This document shows, one piece after another, positions 50,581-60,489 of a stretch of 64,000 nt of DNA. Source of the stretch: Citrobacter sp. Res13-Sevr-PEB04-36. Lineage in GTDB: Bacteria > Pseudomonadota > Gammaproteobacteria > Enterobacterales > Enterobacteriaceae. Every line of letters begins with the position of its first letter. Position 1 is the first letter of the stretch. A program made the position numbers and the translations under genes. Location of the stretch: positions 1 through 64,000 of the forward strand of contig NZ_JADABY010000057.1 in the NCBI RefSeq assembly GCF_015672735.1, in the 5' to 3' direction. The notes beneath the pieces were generated by a model. The model saw only the letters and a list, made by a program, of their open reading frames with translations, was not told the origin of the DNA and did no database searches.

Positions 50581-51003
50581 CTAATAAACCGGAATCGCCA
50601 TCGCTCCATGTGCTAAACAGTACCGCAACCAGTCGGCTAGAAACTGATTAATTTGATGCTTTTCGTCGCGTTGATGCAACTTTTTATTTGGATAATCATA
50701 CCGCGCTTTGAAGCGAAAGATCTGCTGACTTGAACACACTTCAGCCACCCTCGCATCATGATACAAGCGGACGGTAAGCGATGGCAGGCTCCAGTAAGTG
50801 ACAGCAGGCGCCGTCTGTTCGATCGCAACCAGCGTAGTGTATCGGGTCGATTCAACAATCGTTAACCGATATTGTGCGTTTGCCACCTGATAGCTCACTG
50901 TTTCGCCGAGCACGTCATTACGCGGCAACAGGCGGCGCAGTTGCGAAAAGTTGGTTTCGCACAGGCGCATCATTTCAGGGAAGTCAGGTGTGTAACGCTT
51001 CAT
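50581..51003 (-). CDS. yqiB: Conserved protein YqiB (DUF1249)
   Basis: 140-residue DUF1249 protein, same length as E. coli YqiB, function unknown. The conserved part includes [20 protein letters not shown]. The start at 51003 is chosen because it overlaps the nudF stop in ATGA, a typical coupling arrangement. Confidence 0.93.
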   Translation of the reverse strand: MKRYTPDFPEMMRLCETNFSQLRRLLPRNDVLGETVSYQVANAQYRLTIVESTRYTTLVAIEQTAPAVTYWSLPSLTVRLYHDARVAEVCSSQQIFRFKARYDYPNKKLHQRDEKHQINQFLADWLRYCLAHGAMAIPVY

Positions 51004-51632
51004 TTTTTCCACTCAGTTTTTAACTCTTGATAGTGCAGCTGTAACCATTGCAGGGCGATGACAGAAGCCGCGTTGTCGATTTTTCCCTCTTCCACCCACT
51101 GATAAGCCTGTTCCCGGCTCACCACATGAACGCGAATATCTTCGTTTTCATCTGCCAGACCATGGATCCCGCTTGCGGTCGTGGCATCCACTTCACCGAC
51201 CAAAATGGACAGGCGTTCGCTGGTGCCGCCGGGGCTTGCCAGATAGCTCAGCACGGGTTTGGTGCGTTTAACATCCAGCCCGGCCTCTTCCATCGCTTCA
51301 CGGCGGGCAACGTCCTCAACAGTTTCGCCTGCTTCGATCATCCCTGCTACCATTTCCAGCAACCACGGGCTTTCACTCGTGTCAAATGCCGCAATGCGGA
51401 TCTGCTCAACCAGCACAACTTCATCCCGCTCAGGGTCAAAGGGTAGCAAGACCGCCGCGTGTCCGCGCTCAAAAATTTCGCGCGTCACTTCATCGCTCAT
51501 CCCACCGTTAAATAAGCGGTGACGGAACCGATAAAGATCCAGTGAAAAAAAACCGCGGTATAGCGTTTCTCGTGCAATAATTTCTACATCATTTTTAGTG
51601 AAAGTCATTGGCAAGTTGTCTGGTTTACGCAT
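51000..51632 (-). CDS. nudF: ADP-ribose pyrophosphatase (Nudix)
   Basis: 210-residue Nudix hydrolase matching E. coli NudF (AspP), which splits ADP-ribose (and ADP-glucose) to AMP and the sugar phosphate. The Nudix box is [20 protein letters not shown]. It is first in the nudF-yqiB-cpdA-yqiA-parE order and divergent from tolC. Confidence 0.97.
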   Translation of the reverse strand: MRKPDNLPMTFTKNDVEIIARETLYRGFFSLDLYRFRHRLFNGGMSDEVTREIFERGHAAVLLPFDPERDEVVLVEQIRIAAFDTSESPWLLEMVAGMIEAGETVEDVARREAMEEAGLDVKRTKPVLSYLASPGGTSERLSILVGEVDATTASGIHGLADENEDIRVHVVSREQAYQWVEEGKIDNAASVIALQWLQLHYQELKTEWKK

Positions 51633-51732
51633 TGTGCTGTCCTGATACCAATAGTGATTAAAATGTGAATTTCAAGGTCGTTTGACTGCTGTTTGAACGC
51701 CCTTGTGTTAAATTGATGCAAATTAACGCCGT

Positions 51733-51751
51733 ATGGCACGTAACGCCAACT
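51733..51751. promoter_or_regulatory. Marbox upstream of tolC
   Basis: ATGGCACGTAACGCCAACT matches the MarA/SoxS/Rob consensus AYnGCACnnWnnRYYAAAY except at one position. A -10-like TAGAAT follows at 51773-51778. E. coli tolC is under the same regulators. Confidence 0.7.
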
Positions 51752-51837
51752 TTTTGAAGTGGCGGATTCTGCTAGAATCAACAATTATTTTTACCATTTG
51801 ATCAGCGCTAAATACTGCTTCACAACAAGGAATGCAA

Positions 51838-53319
51838 ATGAAGAAATTGCTCCCCATCCTTATCGGCCTGAGCCTGTCGGGGTTCAGTACTTTGAGCCAG
51901 GCAGAGAACCTGATGCAGGTTTATCAGCAAGCACGCCTGAGCAACCCGGAATTGCGTAAATCCGCCGCCGATCGCGATGCTGCATTCGAAAAAATTAACG
52001 AAGCGCGTAGCCCGTTACTGCCTCAGTTGGGTTTAGGTGCCGATTACACCTACAGCAATGGCTACCGTGATGCAAACGGCGTTAACTCCAATGCAACCAG
52101 TGCCTCGTTAACTCTGACTCAGTCTCTGTTCGATATGTCGAAATGGCGTGCCCTGACGCTGCAAGAAAAATCAGCGGGCATCCAGGATGTGACCTATCAG
52201 ACCGATCAGCAAACGCTGATCCTGAATACCGCCACCGCTTATTTTAACGTATTGAACGCGATTGATGTGCTGTCTTACACCCAGGCACAGAAAGACGCAG
52301 TTTACCGTCAGTTGGATCAGACTACCCAGCGTTTTAACGTCGGCCTGGTCGCCATTACTGACGTGCAGAACGCCCGCTCACAATACGATACCGTGCTGGC
52401 AAATGAAGTCACCGCGCGTAACAATCTGGACAACGCGGTGGAAGAACTACGTCAGGTAACCGGCAACTACTACCCGGAACTTGCCTCACTGAATGTTGAC
52501 GGCTTTAAAACCAACAAGCCACAGGCAGTGAATGCGCTGCTGAAAGAAGCCGAAAACCGCAACCTGACCTTACTGCAGGCGCGTTTAAGCCAGGACCTGG
52601 CGCGTGAACAAATCCGCCTGGCACAGGACGGTCACCTGCCGACGCTAGATTTGACCGCTTCTACCGGTGTCTCTGACACCTCCTACAACGGTTCTAAAAC
52701 TCGCAATTCAACAGGTTCCCAGTATGACGACAGCAATATGGGTCAGAACAAAATTGGTCTGAGCTTCTCGCTGCCGCTGTATCAAGGTGGAATGGTTAAC
52801 TCGCAGGTGAAACAAGCGCAGTACAACTTTGTGGGCGCGAGCGAACAGCTGGAAAGCGCGCACCGCAGCGTGGTCCAAACCGTACGTTCATCCTTCAATA
52901 ACATTAATGCTTCCATCAGTAGCATTAACGCGTACAAACAAGCAGTTGTCTCTGCGCAAAGTTCTTTGGACGCGATGGAGGCCGGTTATTCCGTTGGTAC
53001 ACGTACCATCGTGGATGTGTTGGATGCCACCACCACGCTGTACAACGCCAAGCAACAGTTGGCTAATGCGCGTTACACCTATCTTATCAACCAGTTAAAC
53101 ATCAAGTCTGCGCTCGGTACACTGAACGAGCAGGATCTGGTGGCGCTGAACAATACGCTGGGTAAACCGATTCCAACCGCACCTGACACGGTTGCACCGG
53201 AAAACACACAGCAAGATGCTGCGGCAGACGGTTATACCGCAAGCAACAACACCGCAGTCGCTCAGCCGACGGCTGCACGTTCAACCAGCAGCAACGGCAA
53301 CAATCCGTTCCGTAACTGA
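51838..53319 (+). CDS. tolC: Outer-membrane efflux channel TolC
   Basis: 493-residue outer-membrane factor that pairs with AcrAB, MacAB, EmrAB and type I secretion systems. The signal peptide is residues 1-22 (LPILIGLSLSGFSTLSQA). The internal repeat of the alpha-helical tunnel is visible as NARSQYDTVLANEVTARNNLDNAV and VLDATTTLYNAKQQLANARY. The ATG at 51838 has AAGGA seven bases upstream; an ATG two codons earlier is too close to it. Confidence 0.98.
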   Translation: MKKLLPILIGLSLSGFSTLSQAENLMQVYQQARLSNPELRKSAADRDAAFEKINEARSPLLPQLGLGADYTYSNGYRDANGVNSNATSASLTLTQSLFDMSKWRALTLQEKSAGIQDVTYQTDQQTLILNTATAYFNVLNAIDVLSYTQAQKDAVYRQLDQTTQRFNVGLVAITDVQNARSQYDTVLANEVTARNNLDNAVEELRQVTGNYYPELASLNVDGFKTNKPQAVNALLKEAENRNLTLLQARLSQDLAREQIRLAQDGHLPTLDLTASTGVSDTSYNGSKTRNSTGSQYDDSNMGQNKIGLSFSLPLYQGGMVNSQVKQAQYNFVGASEQLESAHRSVVQTVRSSFNNINASISSINAYKQAVVSAQSSLDAMEAGYSVGTRTIVDVLDATTTLYNAKQQLANARYTYLINQLNIKSALGTLNEQDLVALNNTLGKPIPTAPDTVAPENTQQDAAADGYTASNNTAVAQPTAARSTSSNGNNPFRN

Positions 53320-53326
53320 TGGCGAT

Positions 53327-53346
53327 GACGGGGCTTCGGCCCCGTC
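53327..53346 (+). terminator. Hairpin after tolC
   Basis: GACGGGGC-TTCG-GCCCCGTC is a perfect eight-pair stem with a stable UUCG loop, eight bases past the stop codon. No T run follows, so it may act as a transcript stabiliser or a leaky stop before ygiB. Confidence 0.6.
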
Positions 53347-53467
53347 CGAACGTAAGACAACGTAAAGATCCGCCCCTTCTTCCGCATTCTCGCCTCTTCC
53401 CGCTTCAATTTCGACCAGTCATCCTCTATTCTGAGCAGTATTTACCACTGGGTCCTGGAAGACATAA

Positions 53468-54145
53468 ATGAAACGGACAAAATCTATACATCACGCGTCG
53501 TTCCGCAAAAGCTGGAGCGCACGCCACCTGACTCCTGTTGCCCTGGCTGTTACCGCAGTTATTATGCTGGCGGGCTGTGAGCAGAGCGACGAAACAGTAT
53601 CGCTTTACCAAAATGCGGACGACTGCTCGACGGCGAATCCGGGTAAAAGCGCTGAATGTACAACCGCATTCAACAACGCACTGAAAGAAGCTGAGCGCAC
53701 GGCGCCGAAGTACGCCACCCGCGAAGACTGTATCGCTGAATTCGGTGAAGGTCAGTGCCAGCAGGCACCTGCACAGGCAGGTATGGCACCGACTGGTGAA
53801 GGCCAGGCTCAGGCGCAGAATCAAAGCAGTGGCAGCTTCTGGATGCCGCTGATGGCAGGCTACATGATGGGCCGCATGATGGGCGGCGGTATGGGCGCTC
53901 AGCAGCCGCTGTTCAGCTCGAAAAATCCGGCCAGCCCGGCCTACGGTAAATACACCGATGCTGGCGGCAAAAACTACGGTGCAGCGCAGCCGGGCCGTAC
54001 CATGACCGTGCCAAAAACGGCCATGGCGCCAAAACCAGCCACCACATCAACCGTCACGCGCGGTGGTTTTGGTGAGTCTGTCGCTAAACAAAGCACCATG
54101 CAGCGTAGCGCCAGCGGTACCACTACGCGTTCAATGGGCGGCTGA
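53468..54145 (+). CDS. ygiB: Predicted lipoprotein YgiB (UPF0441)
   Basis: 225-residue protein matching E. coli YgiB (223), function unknown. A hydrophobic segment ending in a lipobox (LAGC, Cys37) follows a basic N-terminal stretch. A Cys-containing region ([29 protein letters not shown]) precedes a Gly/Met-rich stretch ([13 protein letters not shown]) and a Thr/Ser-rich tail. ygiC follows five bases later, so they form one unit. Confidence 0.93.
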   Translation: MKRTKSIHHASFRKSWSARHLTPVALAVTAVIMLAGCEQSDETVSLYQNADDCSTANPGKSAECTTAFNNALKEAERTAPKYATREDCIAEFGEGQCQQAPAQAGMAPTGEGQAQAQNQSSGSFWMPLMAGYMMGRMMGGGMGAQQPLFSSKNPASPAYGKYTDAGGKNYGAAQPGRTMTVPKTAMAPKPATTSTVTRGGFGESVAKQSTMQRSASGTTTRSMGG

Positions 54146-54150
54146 TCCAC

Positions 54151-55311
54151 ATGGAAAGAGTCAGTATTATTGAGCGCCCGGACTGGCGCGAAAAAGCCAC
54201 CGAATACGGTTTTAACTTTCACACCATGTACGGCGAGCCGTACTGGTGTGAAGATGCCTACTACAAGCTCACGCTTGCTCAGGTCGAAAAGCTGGAAGAC
54301 GTCACCGCAGAGCTGCATCAGATGTGCCTCAAGGTGGTTGAAAAGGTCATCGCCAGCGACGAGCTGATGACCAAGTTTCGTATTCCCAAGCATACCTGGG
54401 GGTTTGTCCGCCAGTCCTGGCAGACCCAGCAACCGTCGCTGTATTCCCGCCTCGATCTGGCGTGGGATGGCATCGGTGAACCAAAGCTTCTGGAAAACAA
54501 CGCCGACACGCCAACCTCGCTGTACGAAGCTGCATTCTTCCAGTGGATCTGGTTAGAAGATCAGCTCAATGCCGGGAACCTGCCGGAAGGCAGCGATCAG
54601 TTCAACAGCCTGCAGGAAAAGCTGATTGAACGCTTCACCGCGCTGCGCGAACAGTATGGTTTTCAGCTACTGCACCTGACCTGCTGTCGTGACACCGTCG
54701 AAGATCGCGGGACCATCCAGTATTTGCAGGATTGCGCGGCCGAAGCGGAAATCGCCACCGAATTCCTCTATGTCGAAGATATCGGCCTCGGTGAAAAAGG
54801 TCAGTTCACGGACTTAGAAGATCAGGTGATTGCCAACCTGTTTAAGCTCTATCCGTGGGAATTTATGCTGCGCGAGATGTTCTCTACCAAGCTGGAAGAT
54901 GCCGGCGTTCGCTGGCTGGAACCGGCCTGGAAGAGCATCATCTCCAACAAGGCGCTGTTACCACTACTGTGGGAAATGTTCCCTAACCATCCAAACCTGC
55001 TACCTGCGTATTTCGCCGAAGACGACTATCCGCAGATGGAAAAATTCGTCGTGAAACCGATCTTCTCGCGTGAGGGCGCTAACGTGTCGATCGTTGAGAA
55101 CGGTAAAACGATCGAAGCGGTGGAAGGTCCGTACGGTGAAGAAGGGATGATCGTACAGCAGTTCCATCAGCTACCGAAGTTTGGCGACAGCTACGTTCTG
55201 ATCGGCAGCTGGCTGATTAACGATCAGCCAGCCGGGATTGGCATTCGCGAAGACAGAGCGCTGATCACTCAAGATCTTTCCCGCTTTTATCCGCATATTT
55301 TTGTCGAATGA
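54151..55311 (+). CDS. ygiC: ATP-grasp protein YgiC (glutathionylspermidine synthetase-like)
   Basis: 386-residue homolog of the synthetase half of Gsp, same length as E. coli YgiC. Shared motifs are [39 protein letters not shown] and [19 protein letters not shown]. coli YgiC does not make glutathionylspermidine in vitro and its amide product is unknown. There is no amidase domain. It is coupled to the lipoprotein gene ygiB. Confidence 0.95.
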   Translation: MERVSIIERPDWREKATEYGFNFHTMYGEPYWCEDAYYKLTLAQVEKLEDVTAELHQMCLKVVEKVIASDELMTKFRIPKHTWGFVRQSWQTQQPSLYSRLDLAWDGIGEPKLLENNADTPTSLYEAAFFQWIWLEDQLNAGNLPEGSDQFNSLQEKLIERFTALREQYGFQLLHLTCCRDTVEDRGTIQYLQDCAAEAEIATEFLYVEDIGLGEKGQFTDLEDQVIANLFKLYPWEFMLREMFSTKLEDAGVRWLEPAWKSIISNKALLPLLWEMFPNHPNLLPAYFAEDDYPQMEKFVVKPIFSREGANVSIVENGKTIEAVEGPYGEEGMIVQQFHQLPKFGDSYVLIGSWLINDQPAGIGIREDRALITQDLSRFYPHIFVE

Positions 55312-55318
55312 ATGAAAG

Positions 55319-55391
55319 TGCCGGGTGGCGGCTCCGCCTTACCCGGCCTACGACACGAACTGTAGGCCCGATAAGCGCAGCGCCATCGGGC
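55319..55391. repeat. REP/BIME pair
   Basis: GCCGGGTGGCGGCTCCGCCTTACCCGGC and GTAGGCCCGATAAGCGCAGCGCCATCGGGC lie between the convergent ygiC and ygiD. Confidence 0.85.
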
Positions 55392-55396
55392 ATTAA

Positions 55397-56185
55397 TCAT
55401 CCAACCTGCACCGACAGCATACTCAGACTGCCCATCTCGATGCCATCCACCGGGATCGTCACCGGTTCTTTGCCATCCCACGCCCCTAGTACATACAGTA
55501 GCGGCAGGTAGTGATCCGCCGTTGGATTAGACAACGATCCGCCTTCATGATCCAGATAGTTGACCAGCGGATGCTGCTCAATCGGCCCCTGCCATGCCAG
55601 ATTGGCCTTCACATAATCGTTGAATGAACTCGCCCACGGATACGGTGTATTCTCACCGTGCCAGCGTGCTGTGCGCAGGTTATGCACCACGTTACCGCTG
55701 GCCACCAGCATAATACCTTCGTTGCGCAGCGCCGCCAGCTTACGACCCATCTCAAAATGCCAGGCTGCCGGTTTCGTACTATCAATACTCAGTTGCACCA
55801 TCGGGATGTCAGCATTCGGGTACATCTTGATCAGCACGCCCCACGACCCGTGATCAAAACCCCAGGCTTCTTTGTCTAAGGTAACAGGTACGGGAGACAG
55901 CAAATCCACTAAATGCTGCGCCAGTTCTGGCGAGCCCGGAGCCGGGTAATGTGTGTCATACAGCGCCTGCGGAAAACCACCAAAGTCATGAATCGTTTTC
56001 GGCGCTTCCATCGCGGTTACGCCAGTGCCACGCGTAAACCAGTGCGCCGAAACCACAACGATGGCTTTCGGACGTGGCAACGTTTCCCCCAGCTGCTGCC
56101 AGGCACGGGTATAAACGTTATCTTCCAGAACATTCATCGGGCTGCCATGCCCGAGAAACAATGCTGGCATACGAGTTGAAGACAT
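55397..56185 (-). CDS. ygiD: Extradiol ring-cleavage dioxygenase YgiD (4,5-DOPA dioxygenase)
   Basis: 262-residue LigB-type enzyme matching E. coli YgiD, which opens L-DOPA to 4,5-seco-DOPA. Metal ligands lie in LFLGHGSPMN, SAHWFTRG and GNVVHNLR. The start at 56185 gives MSSTRMPALFLGHG. It is divergent from zupT. The role in the cell is unclear. Confidence 0.94.
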   Translation of the reverse strand: MSSTRMPALFLGHGSPMNVLEDNVYTRAWQQLGETLPRPKAIVVVSAHWFTRGTGVTAMEAPKTIHDFGGFPQALYDTHYPAPGSPELAQHLVDLLSPVPVTLDKEAWGFDHGSWGVLIKMYPNADIPMVQLSIDSTKPAAWHFEMGRKLAALRNEGIMLVASGNVVHNLRTARWHGENTPYPWASSFNDYVKANLAWQGPIEQHPLVNYLDHEGGSLSNPTADHYLPLLYVLGAWDGKEPVTIPVDGIEMGSLSMLSVQVG

Positions 56186-56332
56186 GATGATATCCTTACT
56201 GAGGGAGTCATTTTGATATCACCACAATACGCTTTTTCGGTTGATGAAGAACTCAGATAACCATGATGAAGATCATCAGTTATTTTGACGGTCTGGCCCG
56301 GACAGCAGATTGATAAGGAGTTGGATTTGTCG

Positions 56333-57106
56333 ATGTCAGTACCTTTACTTCTGACTTTACTGGCGGGCGCCGCCACCTTTATTGGCGCCCTTCTTGGCGT
56401 GTTGGGGCAAAAGCCCTCTAATCGCGTACTCGCATTTTCTTTGGGTTTTGCCGCGGGCATTATGCTGCTTATCTCCTTGATGGAGATGCTACCCGCAGCA
56501 CTGGCTGCAGAAGGAATGTCACCCGTACTCGGCTACGGAATGTTTATTGTGGGCTTACTGGGATATTTTGGTCTGGACCGTTTACTGCCGCATGCCCATC
56601 CTCAGGATCTCGTGCAAAAAACAACACAACCCTTACCCGGTTCCATTAAGCGCACCGCCATTTTACTCACTCTGGGCATTAGCCTGCACAATTTCCCGGA
56701 AGGGGTCGCGACATTTGTTACTGCCAGCAGCAACCTCGAGTTGGGTTTTGGCATCGCCCTCGCCGTGGCATTGCATAATATTCCTGAAGGCCTGGCCGTC
56801 GCTGGCCCTGTGTACGCGGCAACCGGATCGAAACGTACCGCGATATTTTGGGCCGGGATCTCCGGGATGGCGGAAATACTCGGAGGGGTACTGGCATGGT
56901 TAACTCTGGGGAGTTTGATTTCACCAGTGGTTATGGCAGCAATTATGGCTGCGGTTGCCGGTATTATGGTCGCACTGTCCGTCGATGAACTGATGCCGCT
57001 GGCAAAAGAAATCGACCCGAATAATAACCCCAGCTATGGCGTACTCTGCGGAATGTCGGTGATGGGACTCAGCCTTGTCATCCTGCAATCAATGGGTATC
57101 GGATAA
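56333..57106 (+). CDS. zupT: Zinc/divalent metal importer ZupT
   Basis: 257-residue ZIP-family permease, same length as in E. coli. About eight membrane helices are seen, with the metal-binding motifs [10 protein letters not shown] in TM4 and [10 protein letters not shown] in TM5. It imports Zn2+ and also Fe2+, Mn2+ and Co2+. An in-frame TTG at 56321, closer to AAGGAG, is an alternative start. Confidence 0.96.
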   Translation: MSVPLLLTLLAGAATFIGALLGVLGQKPSNRVLAFSLGFAAGIMLLISLMEMLPAALAAEGMSPVLGYGMFIVGLLGYFGLDRLLPHAHPQDLVQKTTQPLPGSIKRTAILLTLGISLHNFPEGVATFVTASSNLELGFGIALAVALHNIPEGLAVAGPVYAATGSKRTAIFWAGISGMAEILGGVLAWLTLGSLISPVVMAAIMAAVAGIMVALSVDELMPLAKEIDPNNNPSYGVLCGMSVMGLSLVILQSMGIG

Positions 57107-57171
57107 TACAAATGGCGGATGCTGTCATGCTCAGCAGACCATCCGCCTCTACCACAGCAAAACGCCAGGGA

Positions 57172-57348
57172 TTATTCATGCTCCCTGACCGTGCCAGCCT
57201 CTTCGTTTGTACCACGAAATAGTTTGTTACGCGCCTCAAGCAATGCATCTCTGTCTTGTCGAAACGCTCGGCAATAACGCTTCATATGACAATAATAACC
57301 TATTGCAACGAGTGCAATTAATACCATCCAATACCAGGCAATAAACAT
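57172..57348 (-). CDS. Small single-pass membrane protein, unknown
   Basis: 58 residues with one N-terminal helix (about 2-20, IAWYWMVLIALVAIGYYCHM) and a basic, then acidic, soluble tail ending TVREHE. GGGTG about six bases before the ATG at 57348 supports translation; the longer frame to 57375 does not have one. I do not recognise the family. It lies in the AT-rich gap between zupT and ribB. Confidence 0.55.
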   Translation of the reverse strand: MFIAWYWMVLIALVAIGYYCHMKRYCRAFRQDRDALLEARNKLFRGTNEEAGTVREHE

Positions 57349-57800
57349 TCTTTCACCCTTAAAATTTAACATCATTAAACATTTAACGTTAAAATTTCAC
57401 ATAACCTTATTTCAACCTACCACTATAGTGGCACATTACAGAAACAAATAGATGATTTCGATCATATAATTCAACGGCTAAATCCAATTGCAAAACGTGC
57501 ATTAAAAATAAAACAATGCAGAACCTGCAAACATCTATAAATAACATTAATTATACTAAGTACATTCCAAACTGACTTTATTTAATTAAATCAATACACT
57601 AGAGATTGATAACAAACACACCTAAAACAATAAACACATTTACTTATCACAAATATTTAGCCATATTCTTATATGGTAAAAAATACAAAAATAGCGCATG
57701 CGGAATATATTATATATCGATAAAATATAAAGCAGTATATCTTCGTTAAAGGATACCGTTCGTCCGGGCAAAGCTAAATAGTCGGGCCATAATAACAAAA
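57349..57800. other. AT-rich gap between the small membrane protein and ribB
   Basis: About 450 AT-rich bases with no supported gene; one minus-strand frame here (57640-57993) runs antisense into ribB and lacks coding character. The gap may contain the promoter of the small membrane protein. In E. coli K-12 a fimbrial gene (ygiL) lies near this position as I recall; here nothing of it is seen. Confidence 0.45.
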
Positions 57801-57832
57801 AACCGAAGCCAGAAAACTGGCTTCGGTTTTTT
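57801..57832. terminator. Bidirectional terminator after ribB
   Basis: AACCGAAGCCAG-aaaa-CTGGCTTCGGTT is a twelve-pair stem with A and T runs on either side, 36 bases past the ribB stop codon. Confidence 0.85.
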
Positions 57833-57868
57833 ATTGCCACCGCAACTGGCGTGGTAAAGCGTGTGTTA

Positions 57869-58522
57869 TCAGCTGGCTTTACGTTCGTGCGCCTGGCGGT
57901 AAGCAACCAGATCTTCGATCGTGACCACGGCCATATTATGCTTGCCTGCAAATTCGATGCACTCTGGCGCACGCGCCATGGTGCCATCATCATTGGTCAG
58001 CTCACACAGTACACCGGCCGGTTTAAAGCCTGCCAGCGTCATCAGATCGATGGTAGCTTCAGTGTGACCACCACGGGTCAACACGCCACCCGCCTGAGCA
58101 CGCAGCGGGAAAACGTGTCCCGGACGGTTCAGATCGGAAGGTTTAGCGCCGTCTTTAACTGCTGCGCGAACCGTGGTAACACGGTCTGCTGCAGAAACAC
58201 CGGTAGTTACGCCTTCAGCGGCTTCAATGGTCACGGTAAAGCCCGTGCCGTAAGCGCTGGTGTTATTTTCCACCATCATTGGCAGATCGAGCTGCTTACG
58301 TCGATCTTCAGTGATGCACAGGCAAACAATACCGCTACCGTGACGGATGGTGAGAGCCATCTGTTCAACGGTCATGGTTTCTGCCGGGAATACCATATCG
58401 CCTTCGTTTTCACGATCTTCGTCGTCAAGCACCATCACACCGCGTCCTTCACGCAGCGCAGACAGCGCATGTTCAACACGTTCGAAAGGCGTACCAAAAG
58501 AGGAAAGTAGCGTCTGATTCAT
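57869..58522 (-). CDS. ribB: 3,4-dihydroxy-2-butanone-4-phosphate synthase
   Basis: 217-residue enzyme, same length as in E. coli, which makes the four-carbon riboflavin precursor and formate from ribulose 5-phosphate. Active-site motifs are [23 protein letters not shown] and [17 protein letters not shown]. It is monocistronic. An FMN riboswitch lies in the 5' leader. Confidence 0.98.
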   Translation of the reverse strand: MNQTLLSSFGTPFERVEHALSALREGRGVMVLDDEDRENEGDMVFPAETMTVEQMALTIRHGSGIVCLCITEDRRKQLDLPMMVENNTSAYGTGFTVTIEAAEGVTTGVSAADRVTTVRAAVKDGAKPSDLNRPGHVFPLRAQAGGVLTRGGHTEATIDLMTLAGFKPAGVLCELTNDDGTMARAPECIEFAGKHNMAVVTIEDLVAYRQAHERKAS

Positions 58523-58636
58523 GGTAAAAAAAACCTCACTAAAATTATGGTTACCAGAATCAGGGCAGTCTTAGGAGTACCGTCTAAGCGGCAAAAAAAT
58601 AACGTGAGCGGGTCCATGCCCGACTGGATCTCGTTA

Positions 58637-58775
58637 CTCTCTCCCATCCGGACTCTAACCGTCGGCCCCGGAATTACACCGGATCTGCTGACCTTTTCGC
58701 GTTAACGAAAAGCGCTCGCGGGCTTTCAACATCAGTTGATTTACCGCCGGTGGGGAATTTCGCCCCGCCCTGAGA
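58637..58775 (-). ncRNA. FMN riboswitch (RFN element)
   Basis: On the minus strand the leader runs from CTCAGGGCGGGGCGAAATTCCCC, through ACCGGCGGTAAATC and AGCCCGCGAGCG, to GGTCAGCAGATCCGGTGTAATTCCGG and GGATGGGAGAGAG. These are the conserved blocks of the RFN aptamer. It ends about 115 bases before the ribB start and should turn ribB down when FMN is high. The linker contains a short stem (CGGGCATGGACCCG) followed by a T-rich run that may serve in the switch. Confidence 0.93.
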
Positions 58776-58913
58776 ATAAGCGGGTTAACTATAACGCTAT
58801 TAATTACCTTCATCAACGCCTTTGCTAGACTTCACTTCACACAATTCTGGTTTATGCTGCTGCCAGTTCGCATTACAATAAGCAGCAACACGTACCAGTT
58901 CAGGGAAACCACC

Positions 58914-59210
58914 ATGATTGACCCGAAAAAAATTGAGCAGATTGCTCGTCAGGTCCACGAGTCGATGCCGAAAGGGATCCGCGAGTTTGGAGAAGACGTC
59001 GAGAAGAAGATTCGCCAAACGCTGCAGTCACAACTGACGCGCCTGGATCTGGTAAGCCGCGAAGAGTTTGATGTACAAACCCAGGTTTTGCTGCGCACTC
59101 GCGAAAAGCTGGCACTGCTTGAACAACGCCTGACTGAGCTGGAAACACGTGAAAAGCAGGCTGAAGTGAAGCCTGCGCCTGCTATCCCGCCCGTCGATCC
59201 ACAAGCGTAA
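58914..59210 (+). CDS. ubiK: Ubiquinone biosynthesis accessory factor UbiK
   Basis: 98-residue coiled-coil protein matching E. coli UbiK (YqiC), which helps aerobic coenzyme Q synthesis with UbiJ and is linked to membrane association in Salmonella. The helical N terminus ([21 protein letters not shown]) is followed by a coiled coil at about 55-80 ([20 protein letters not shown]). The start at 58914 opens the conserved MIDPKKIEQ. It is divergent from the ribB leader. Confidence 0.94.
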   Translation: MIDPKKIEQIARQVHESMPKGIREFGEDVEKKIRQTLQSQLTRLDLVSREEFDVQTQVLLRTREKLALLEQRLTELETREKQAEVKPAPAIPPVDPQA

Positions 59211-59217
59211 AAATGAC

Positions 59218-59237
59218 AACGGGCCGCAAGGCCCGTT
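59218..59237. terminator. Hairpin terminator between ubiK and glgS
   Basis: AACGGGCC-GCAA-GGCCCGTT is an eight-pair stem with a GCAA loop, seven bases past ubiK and seven before the end of glgS, so it can serve both convergent genes. Confidence 0.8.
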
Positions 59238-59243
59238 TATCTG

Positions 59244-59444
59244 TTAGTGTTCCAGTTCTAATTTTTTCGCCTCAGTAGCCTGCTGGCAATACAGCGCATA
59301 GCGTTTGCAAAACCAACTGCGGTGCTCTTCATCCATGTTGCCGGTTACGGCCTGGATATCAACAGCGTGGCCATCAGCCTGCATCCTGGCAAAACTCCGT
59401 GCCAGGAAATCGAAATTGTTCAGTGAATACATATTGCTGTTCAT
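59244..59444 (-). CDS. glgS: Surface-composition regulator GlgS (ScoR)
   Basis: 66-residue cytoplasmic protein, same length as in E. coli, which lowers flagella and fimbriae production and affects glycogen. The conserved core is [13 protein letters not shown] and [13 protein letters not shown]. The ATG at 59444 is eight bases after GGAGG; the ATG at 59450 is too close and 59432 too far. Confidence 0.93.
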   Translation of the reverse strand: MNSNMYSLNNFDFLARSFARMQADGHAVDIQAVTGNMDEEHRSWFCKRYALYCQQATEAKKLELEH

Positions 59445-59836
59445 GAGCATACCCTCCAGTTATTGAATATCTGTTAAGGCCATATGCTTTTTCTGATTTA
59501 AGTATTTCCCTATACAGGAAGTTGTTCTGTACATAATGTGCGCAACTTTACCGCTCTGCTTCACACTTTCCTACGAAATCTGAGAGGGGGAAACGTCTCT
59601 TTTCGGATTTAAGGATCGAAGGTGTCCGTGCTATTGTAACGTTATGTAAACGTAAGAGGTAAAACCATCACTTACGACACTATCCCCAAAATTTTTAAGT
59701 TGCAGGCAGGCGGCAAAGGAGTAGGTCCCATTGAGCTTACTCTGGTAAGTGATTCGGATAGGCGAGCGCAGCCAACACGCATGCAGCTTAAAGTATGACG
59801 GGTATATCAGGGAACGCAGTTACAGGAGGACGAGAC
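59445..59836. other. Intergenic region glgS-yqiJ
   Basis: About 390 bases without a supported gene. Its right part is copy 2 of the 95-base repeat. In E. coli this gap carries the sibD/sibE antisense toxin loci as I recall, but I found no frame resembling an Ibs peptide here. Confidence 0.45.
59707..59803. repeat. About 95-base intergenic repeat, copy 2
   Basis: CAGGCGGCAAAGGAGTAGGTCCC..GAGCTTACTCTGGTAAGTGA and GAGCGCAGCCAACACGCATGCAGCTTAAAGTATGACGGG align along the length with 25044-25140. The inner hairpin (CTTAC/GTAAG) is kept but the outer GC stem is degraded. Confidence 0.65.
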
Positions 59837-60466
59837 TTGATTTTATTTGCAGAATATAACGATCCCTACCTGTTTGCTATTTCATTTGTTTTACTTGTTG
59901 GCCTACTGGAAATTGTCTCTCTTATTTTTGGTCATTTTCTTTCAGGCGCGCTTGATGCGCATCTCGAACACTACGATTCCCTAACCTCCGGTAATATTGG
60001 GCAAGCGCTGCACTATCTGAATATCGGACGTATTCCCTCTCTTATCGTACTTTGCTTACTCGCTGGCTTCTTCGGACTCTTCGGCATTCTCATCCAGCAT
60101 GGCTGGGTAACGTTATGGCAAACACCGCTCAGTAACTTATTGCTGGCCCCCGCGTGTTTACTTCTTGCGATTTTTACCGTGCATTACTGCGGGAAGATCA
60201 TTGCCCCCTGGTTGCCCCGCGACGAGACCACAGCCCTCACGGAAGATGAGTATATAGGCAGCATGGCGATTATCACTGGGCATTCCGCGGTTACCGGAAC
60301 CCCCTGTGAAGGCCGGTTTACTGATAAGTTCGGGCAAACCCACTATTTGCTGCTGGAACCTGAAACAGGCAAAGAATTCAAAAAGGGAGACAAGGTACTA
60401 ATTATCTGCCGACTCTCCGCGACGCGTTATTTAGCGGAGCTAAACCCCTGGCCGAATGTTTTGTAA
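59837..60466 (+). CDS. yqiJ: Inner-membrane protein YqiJ (OB-fold, flotillin partner)
   Basis: 209-residue protein, same length as E. coli YqiJ. About three helices ([59 protein letters not shown]) precede a soluble NfeD-like OB-fold ([34 protein letters not shown]). The start is TTG at 59837, supported by AGGAGGA six bases upstream and by the E. coli length. NfeD-like partners usually pair with flotillin-type proteins, and yqiK follows in 23 bases. Confidence 0.93.
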   Translation: MILFAEYNDPYLFAISFVLLVGLLEIVSLIFGHFLSGALDAHLEHYDSLTSGNIGQALHYLNIGRIPSLIVLCLLAGFFGLFGILIQHGWVTLWQTPLSNLLLAPACLLLAIFTVHYCGKIIAPWLPRDETTALTEDEYIGSMAIITGHSAVTGTPCEGRFTDKFGQTHYLLLEPETGKEFKKGDKVLIICRLSATRYLAELNPWPNVL

Positions 60467-60489
60467 TTTTATTTTAAGGGAATAACACA

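Noticed and set aside
53426-53824. Minus-strand frame opposite ygiB
   Set aside because: It is antisense to the conserved lipoprotein gene and has shadow-frame composition.
57640-57993. Minus-strand frame of 117 codons beyond the ribB 3' end
   Set aside because: It overlaps ribB in another frame, crosses the terminator hairpin and shows no coding character.
59445-59836. Sib RNA / Ibs toxin loci as in the E. coli glgS-yqiJ gap
   Set aside because: No short hydrophobic frame like the Ibs peptides was found on either strand; only the 95-base repeat is visible.
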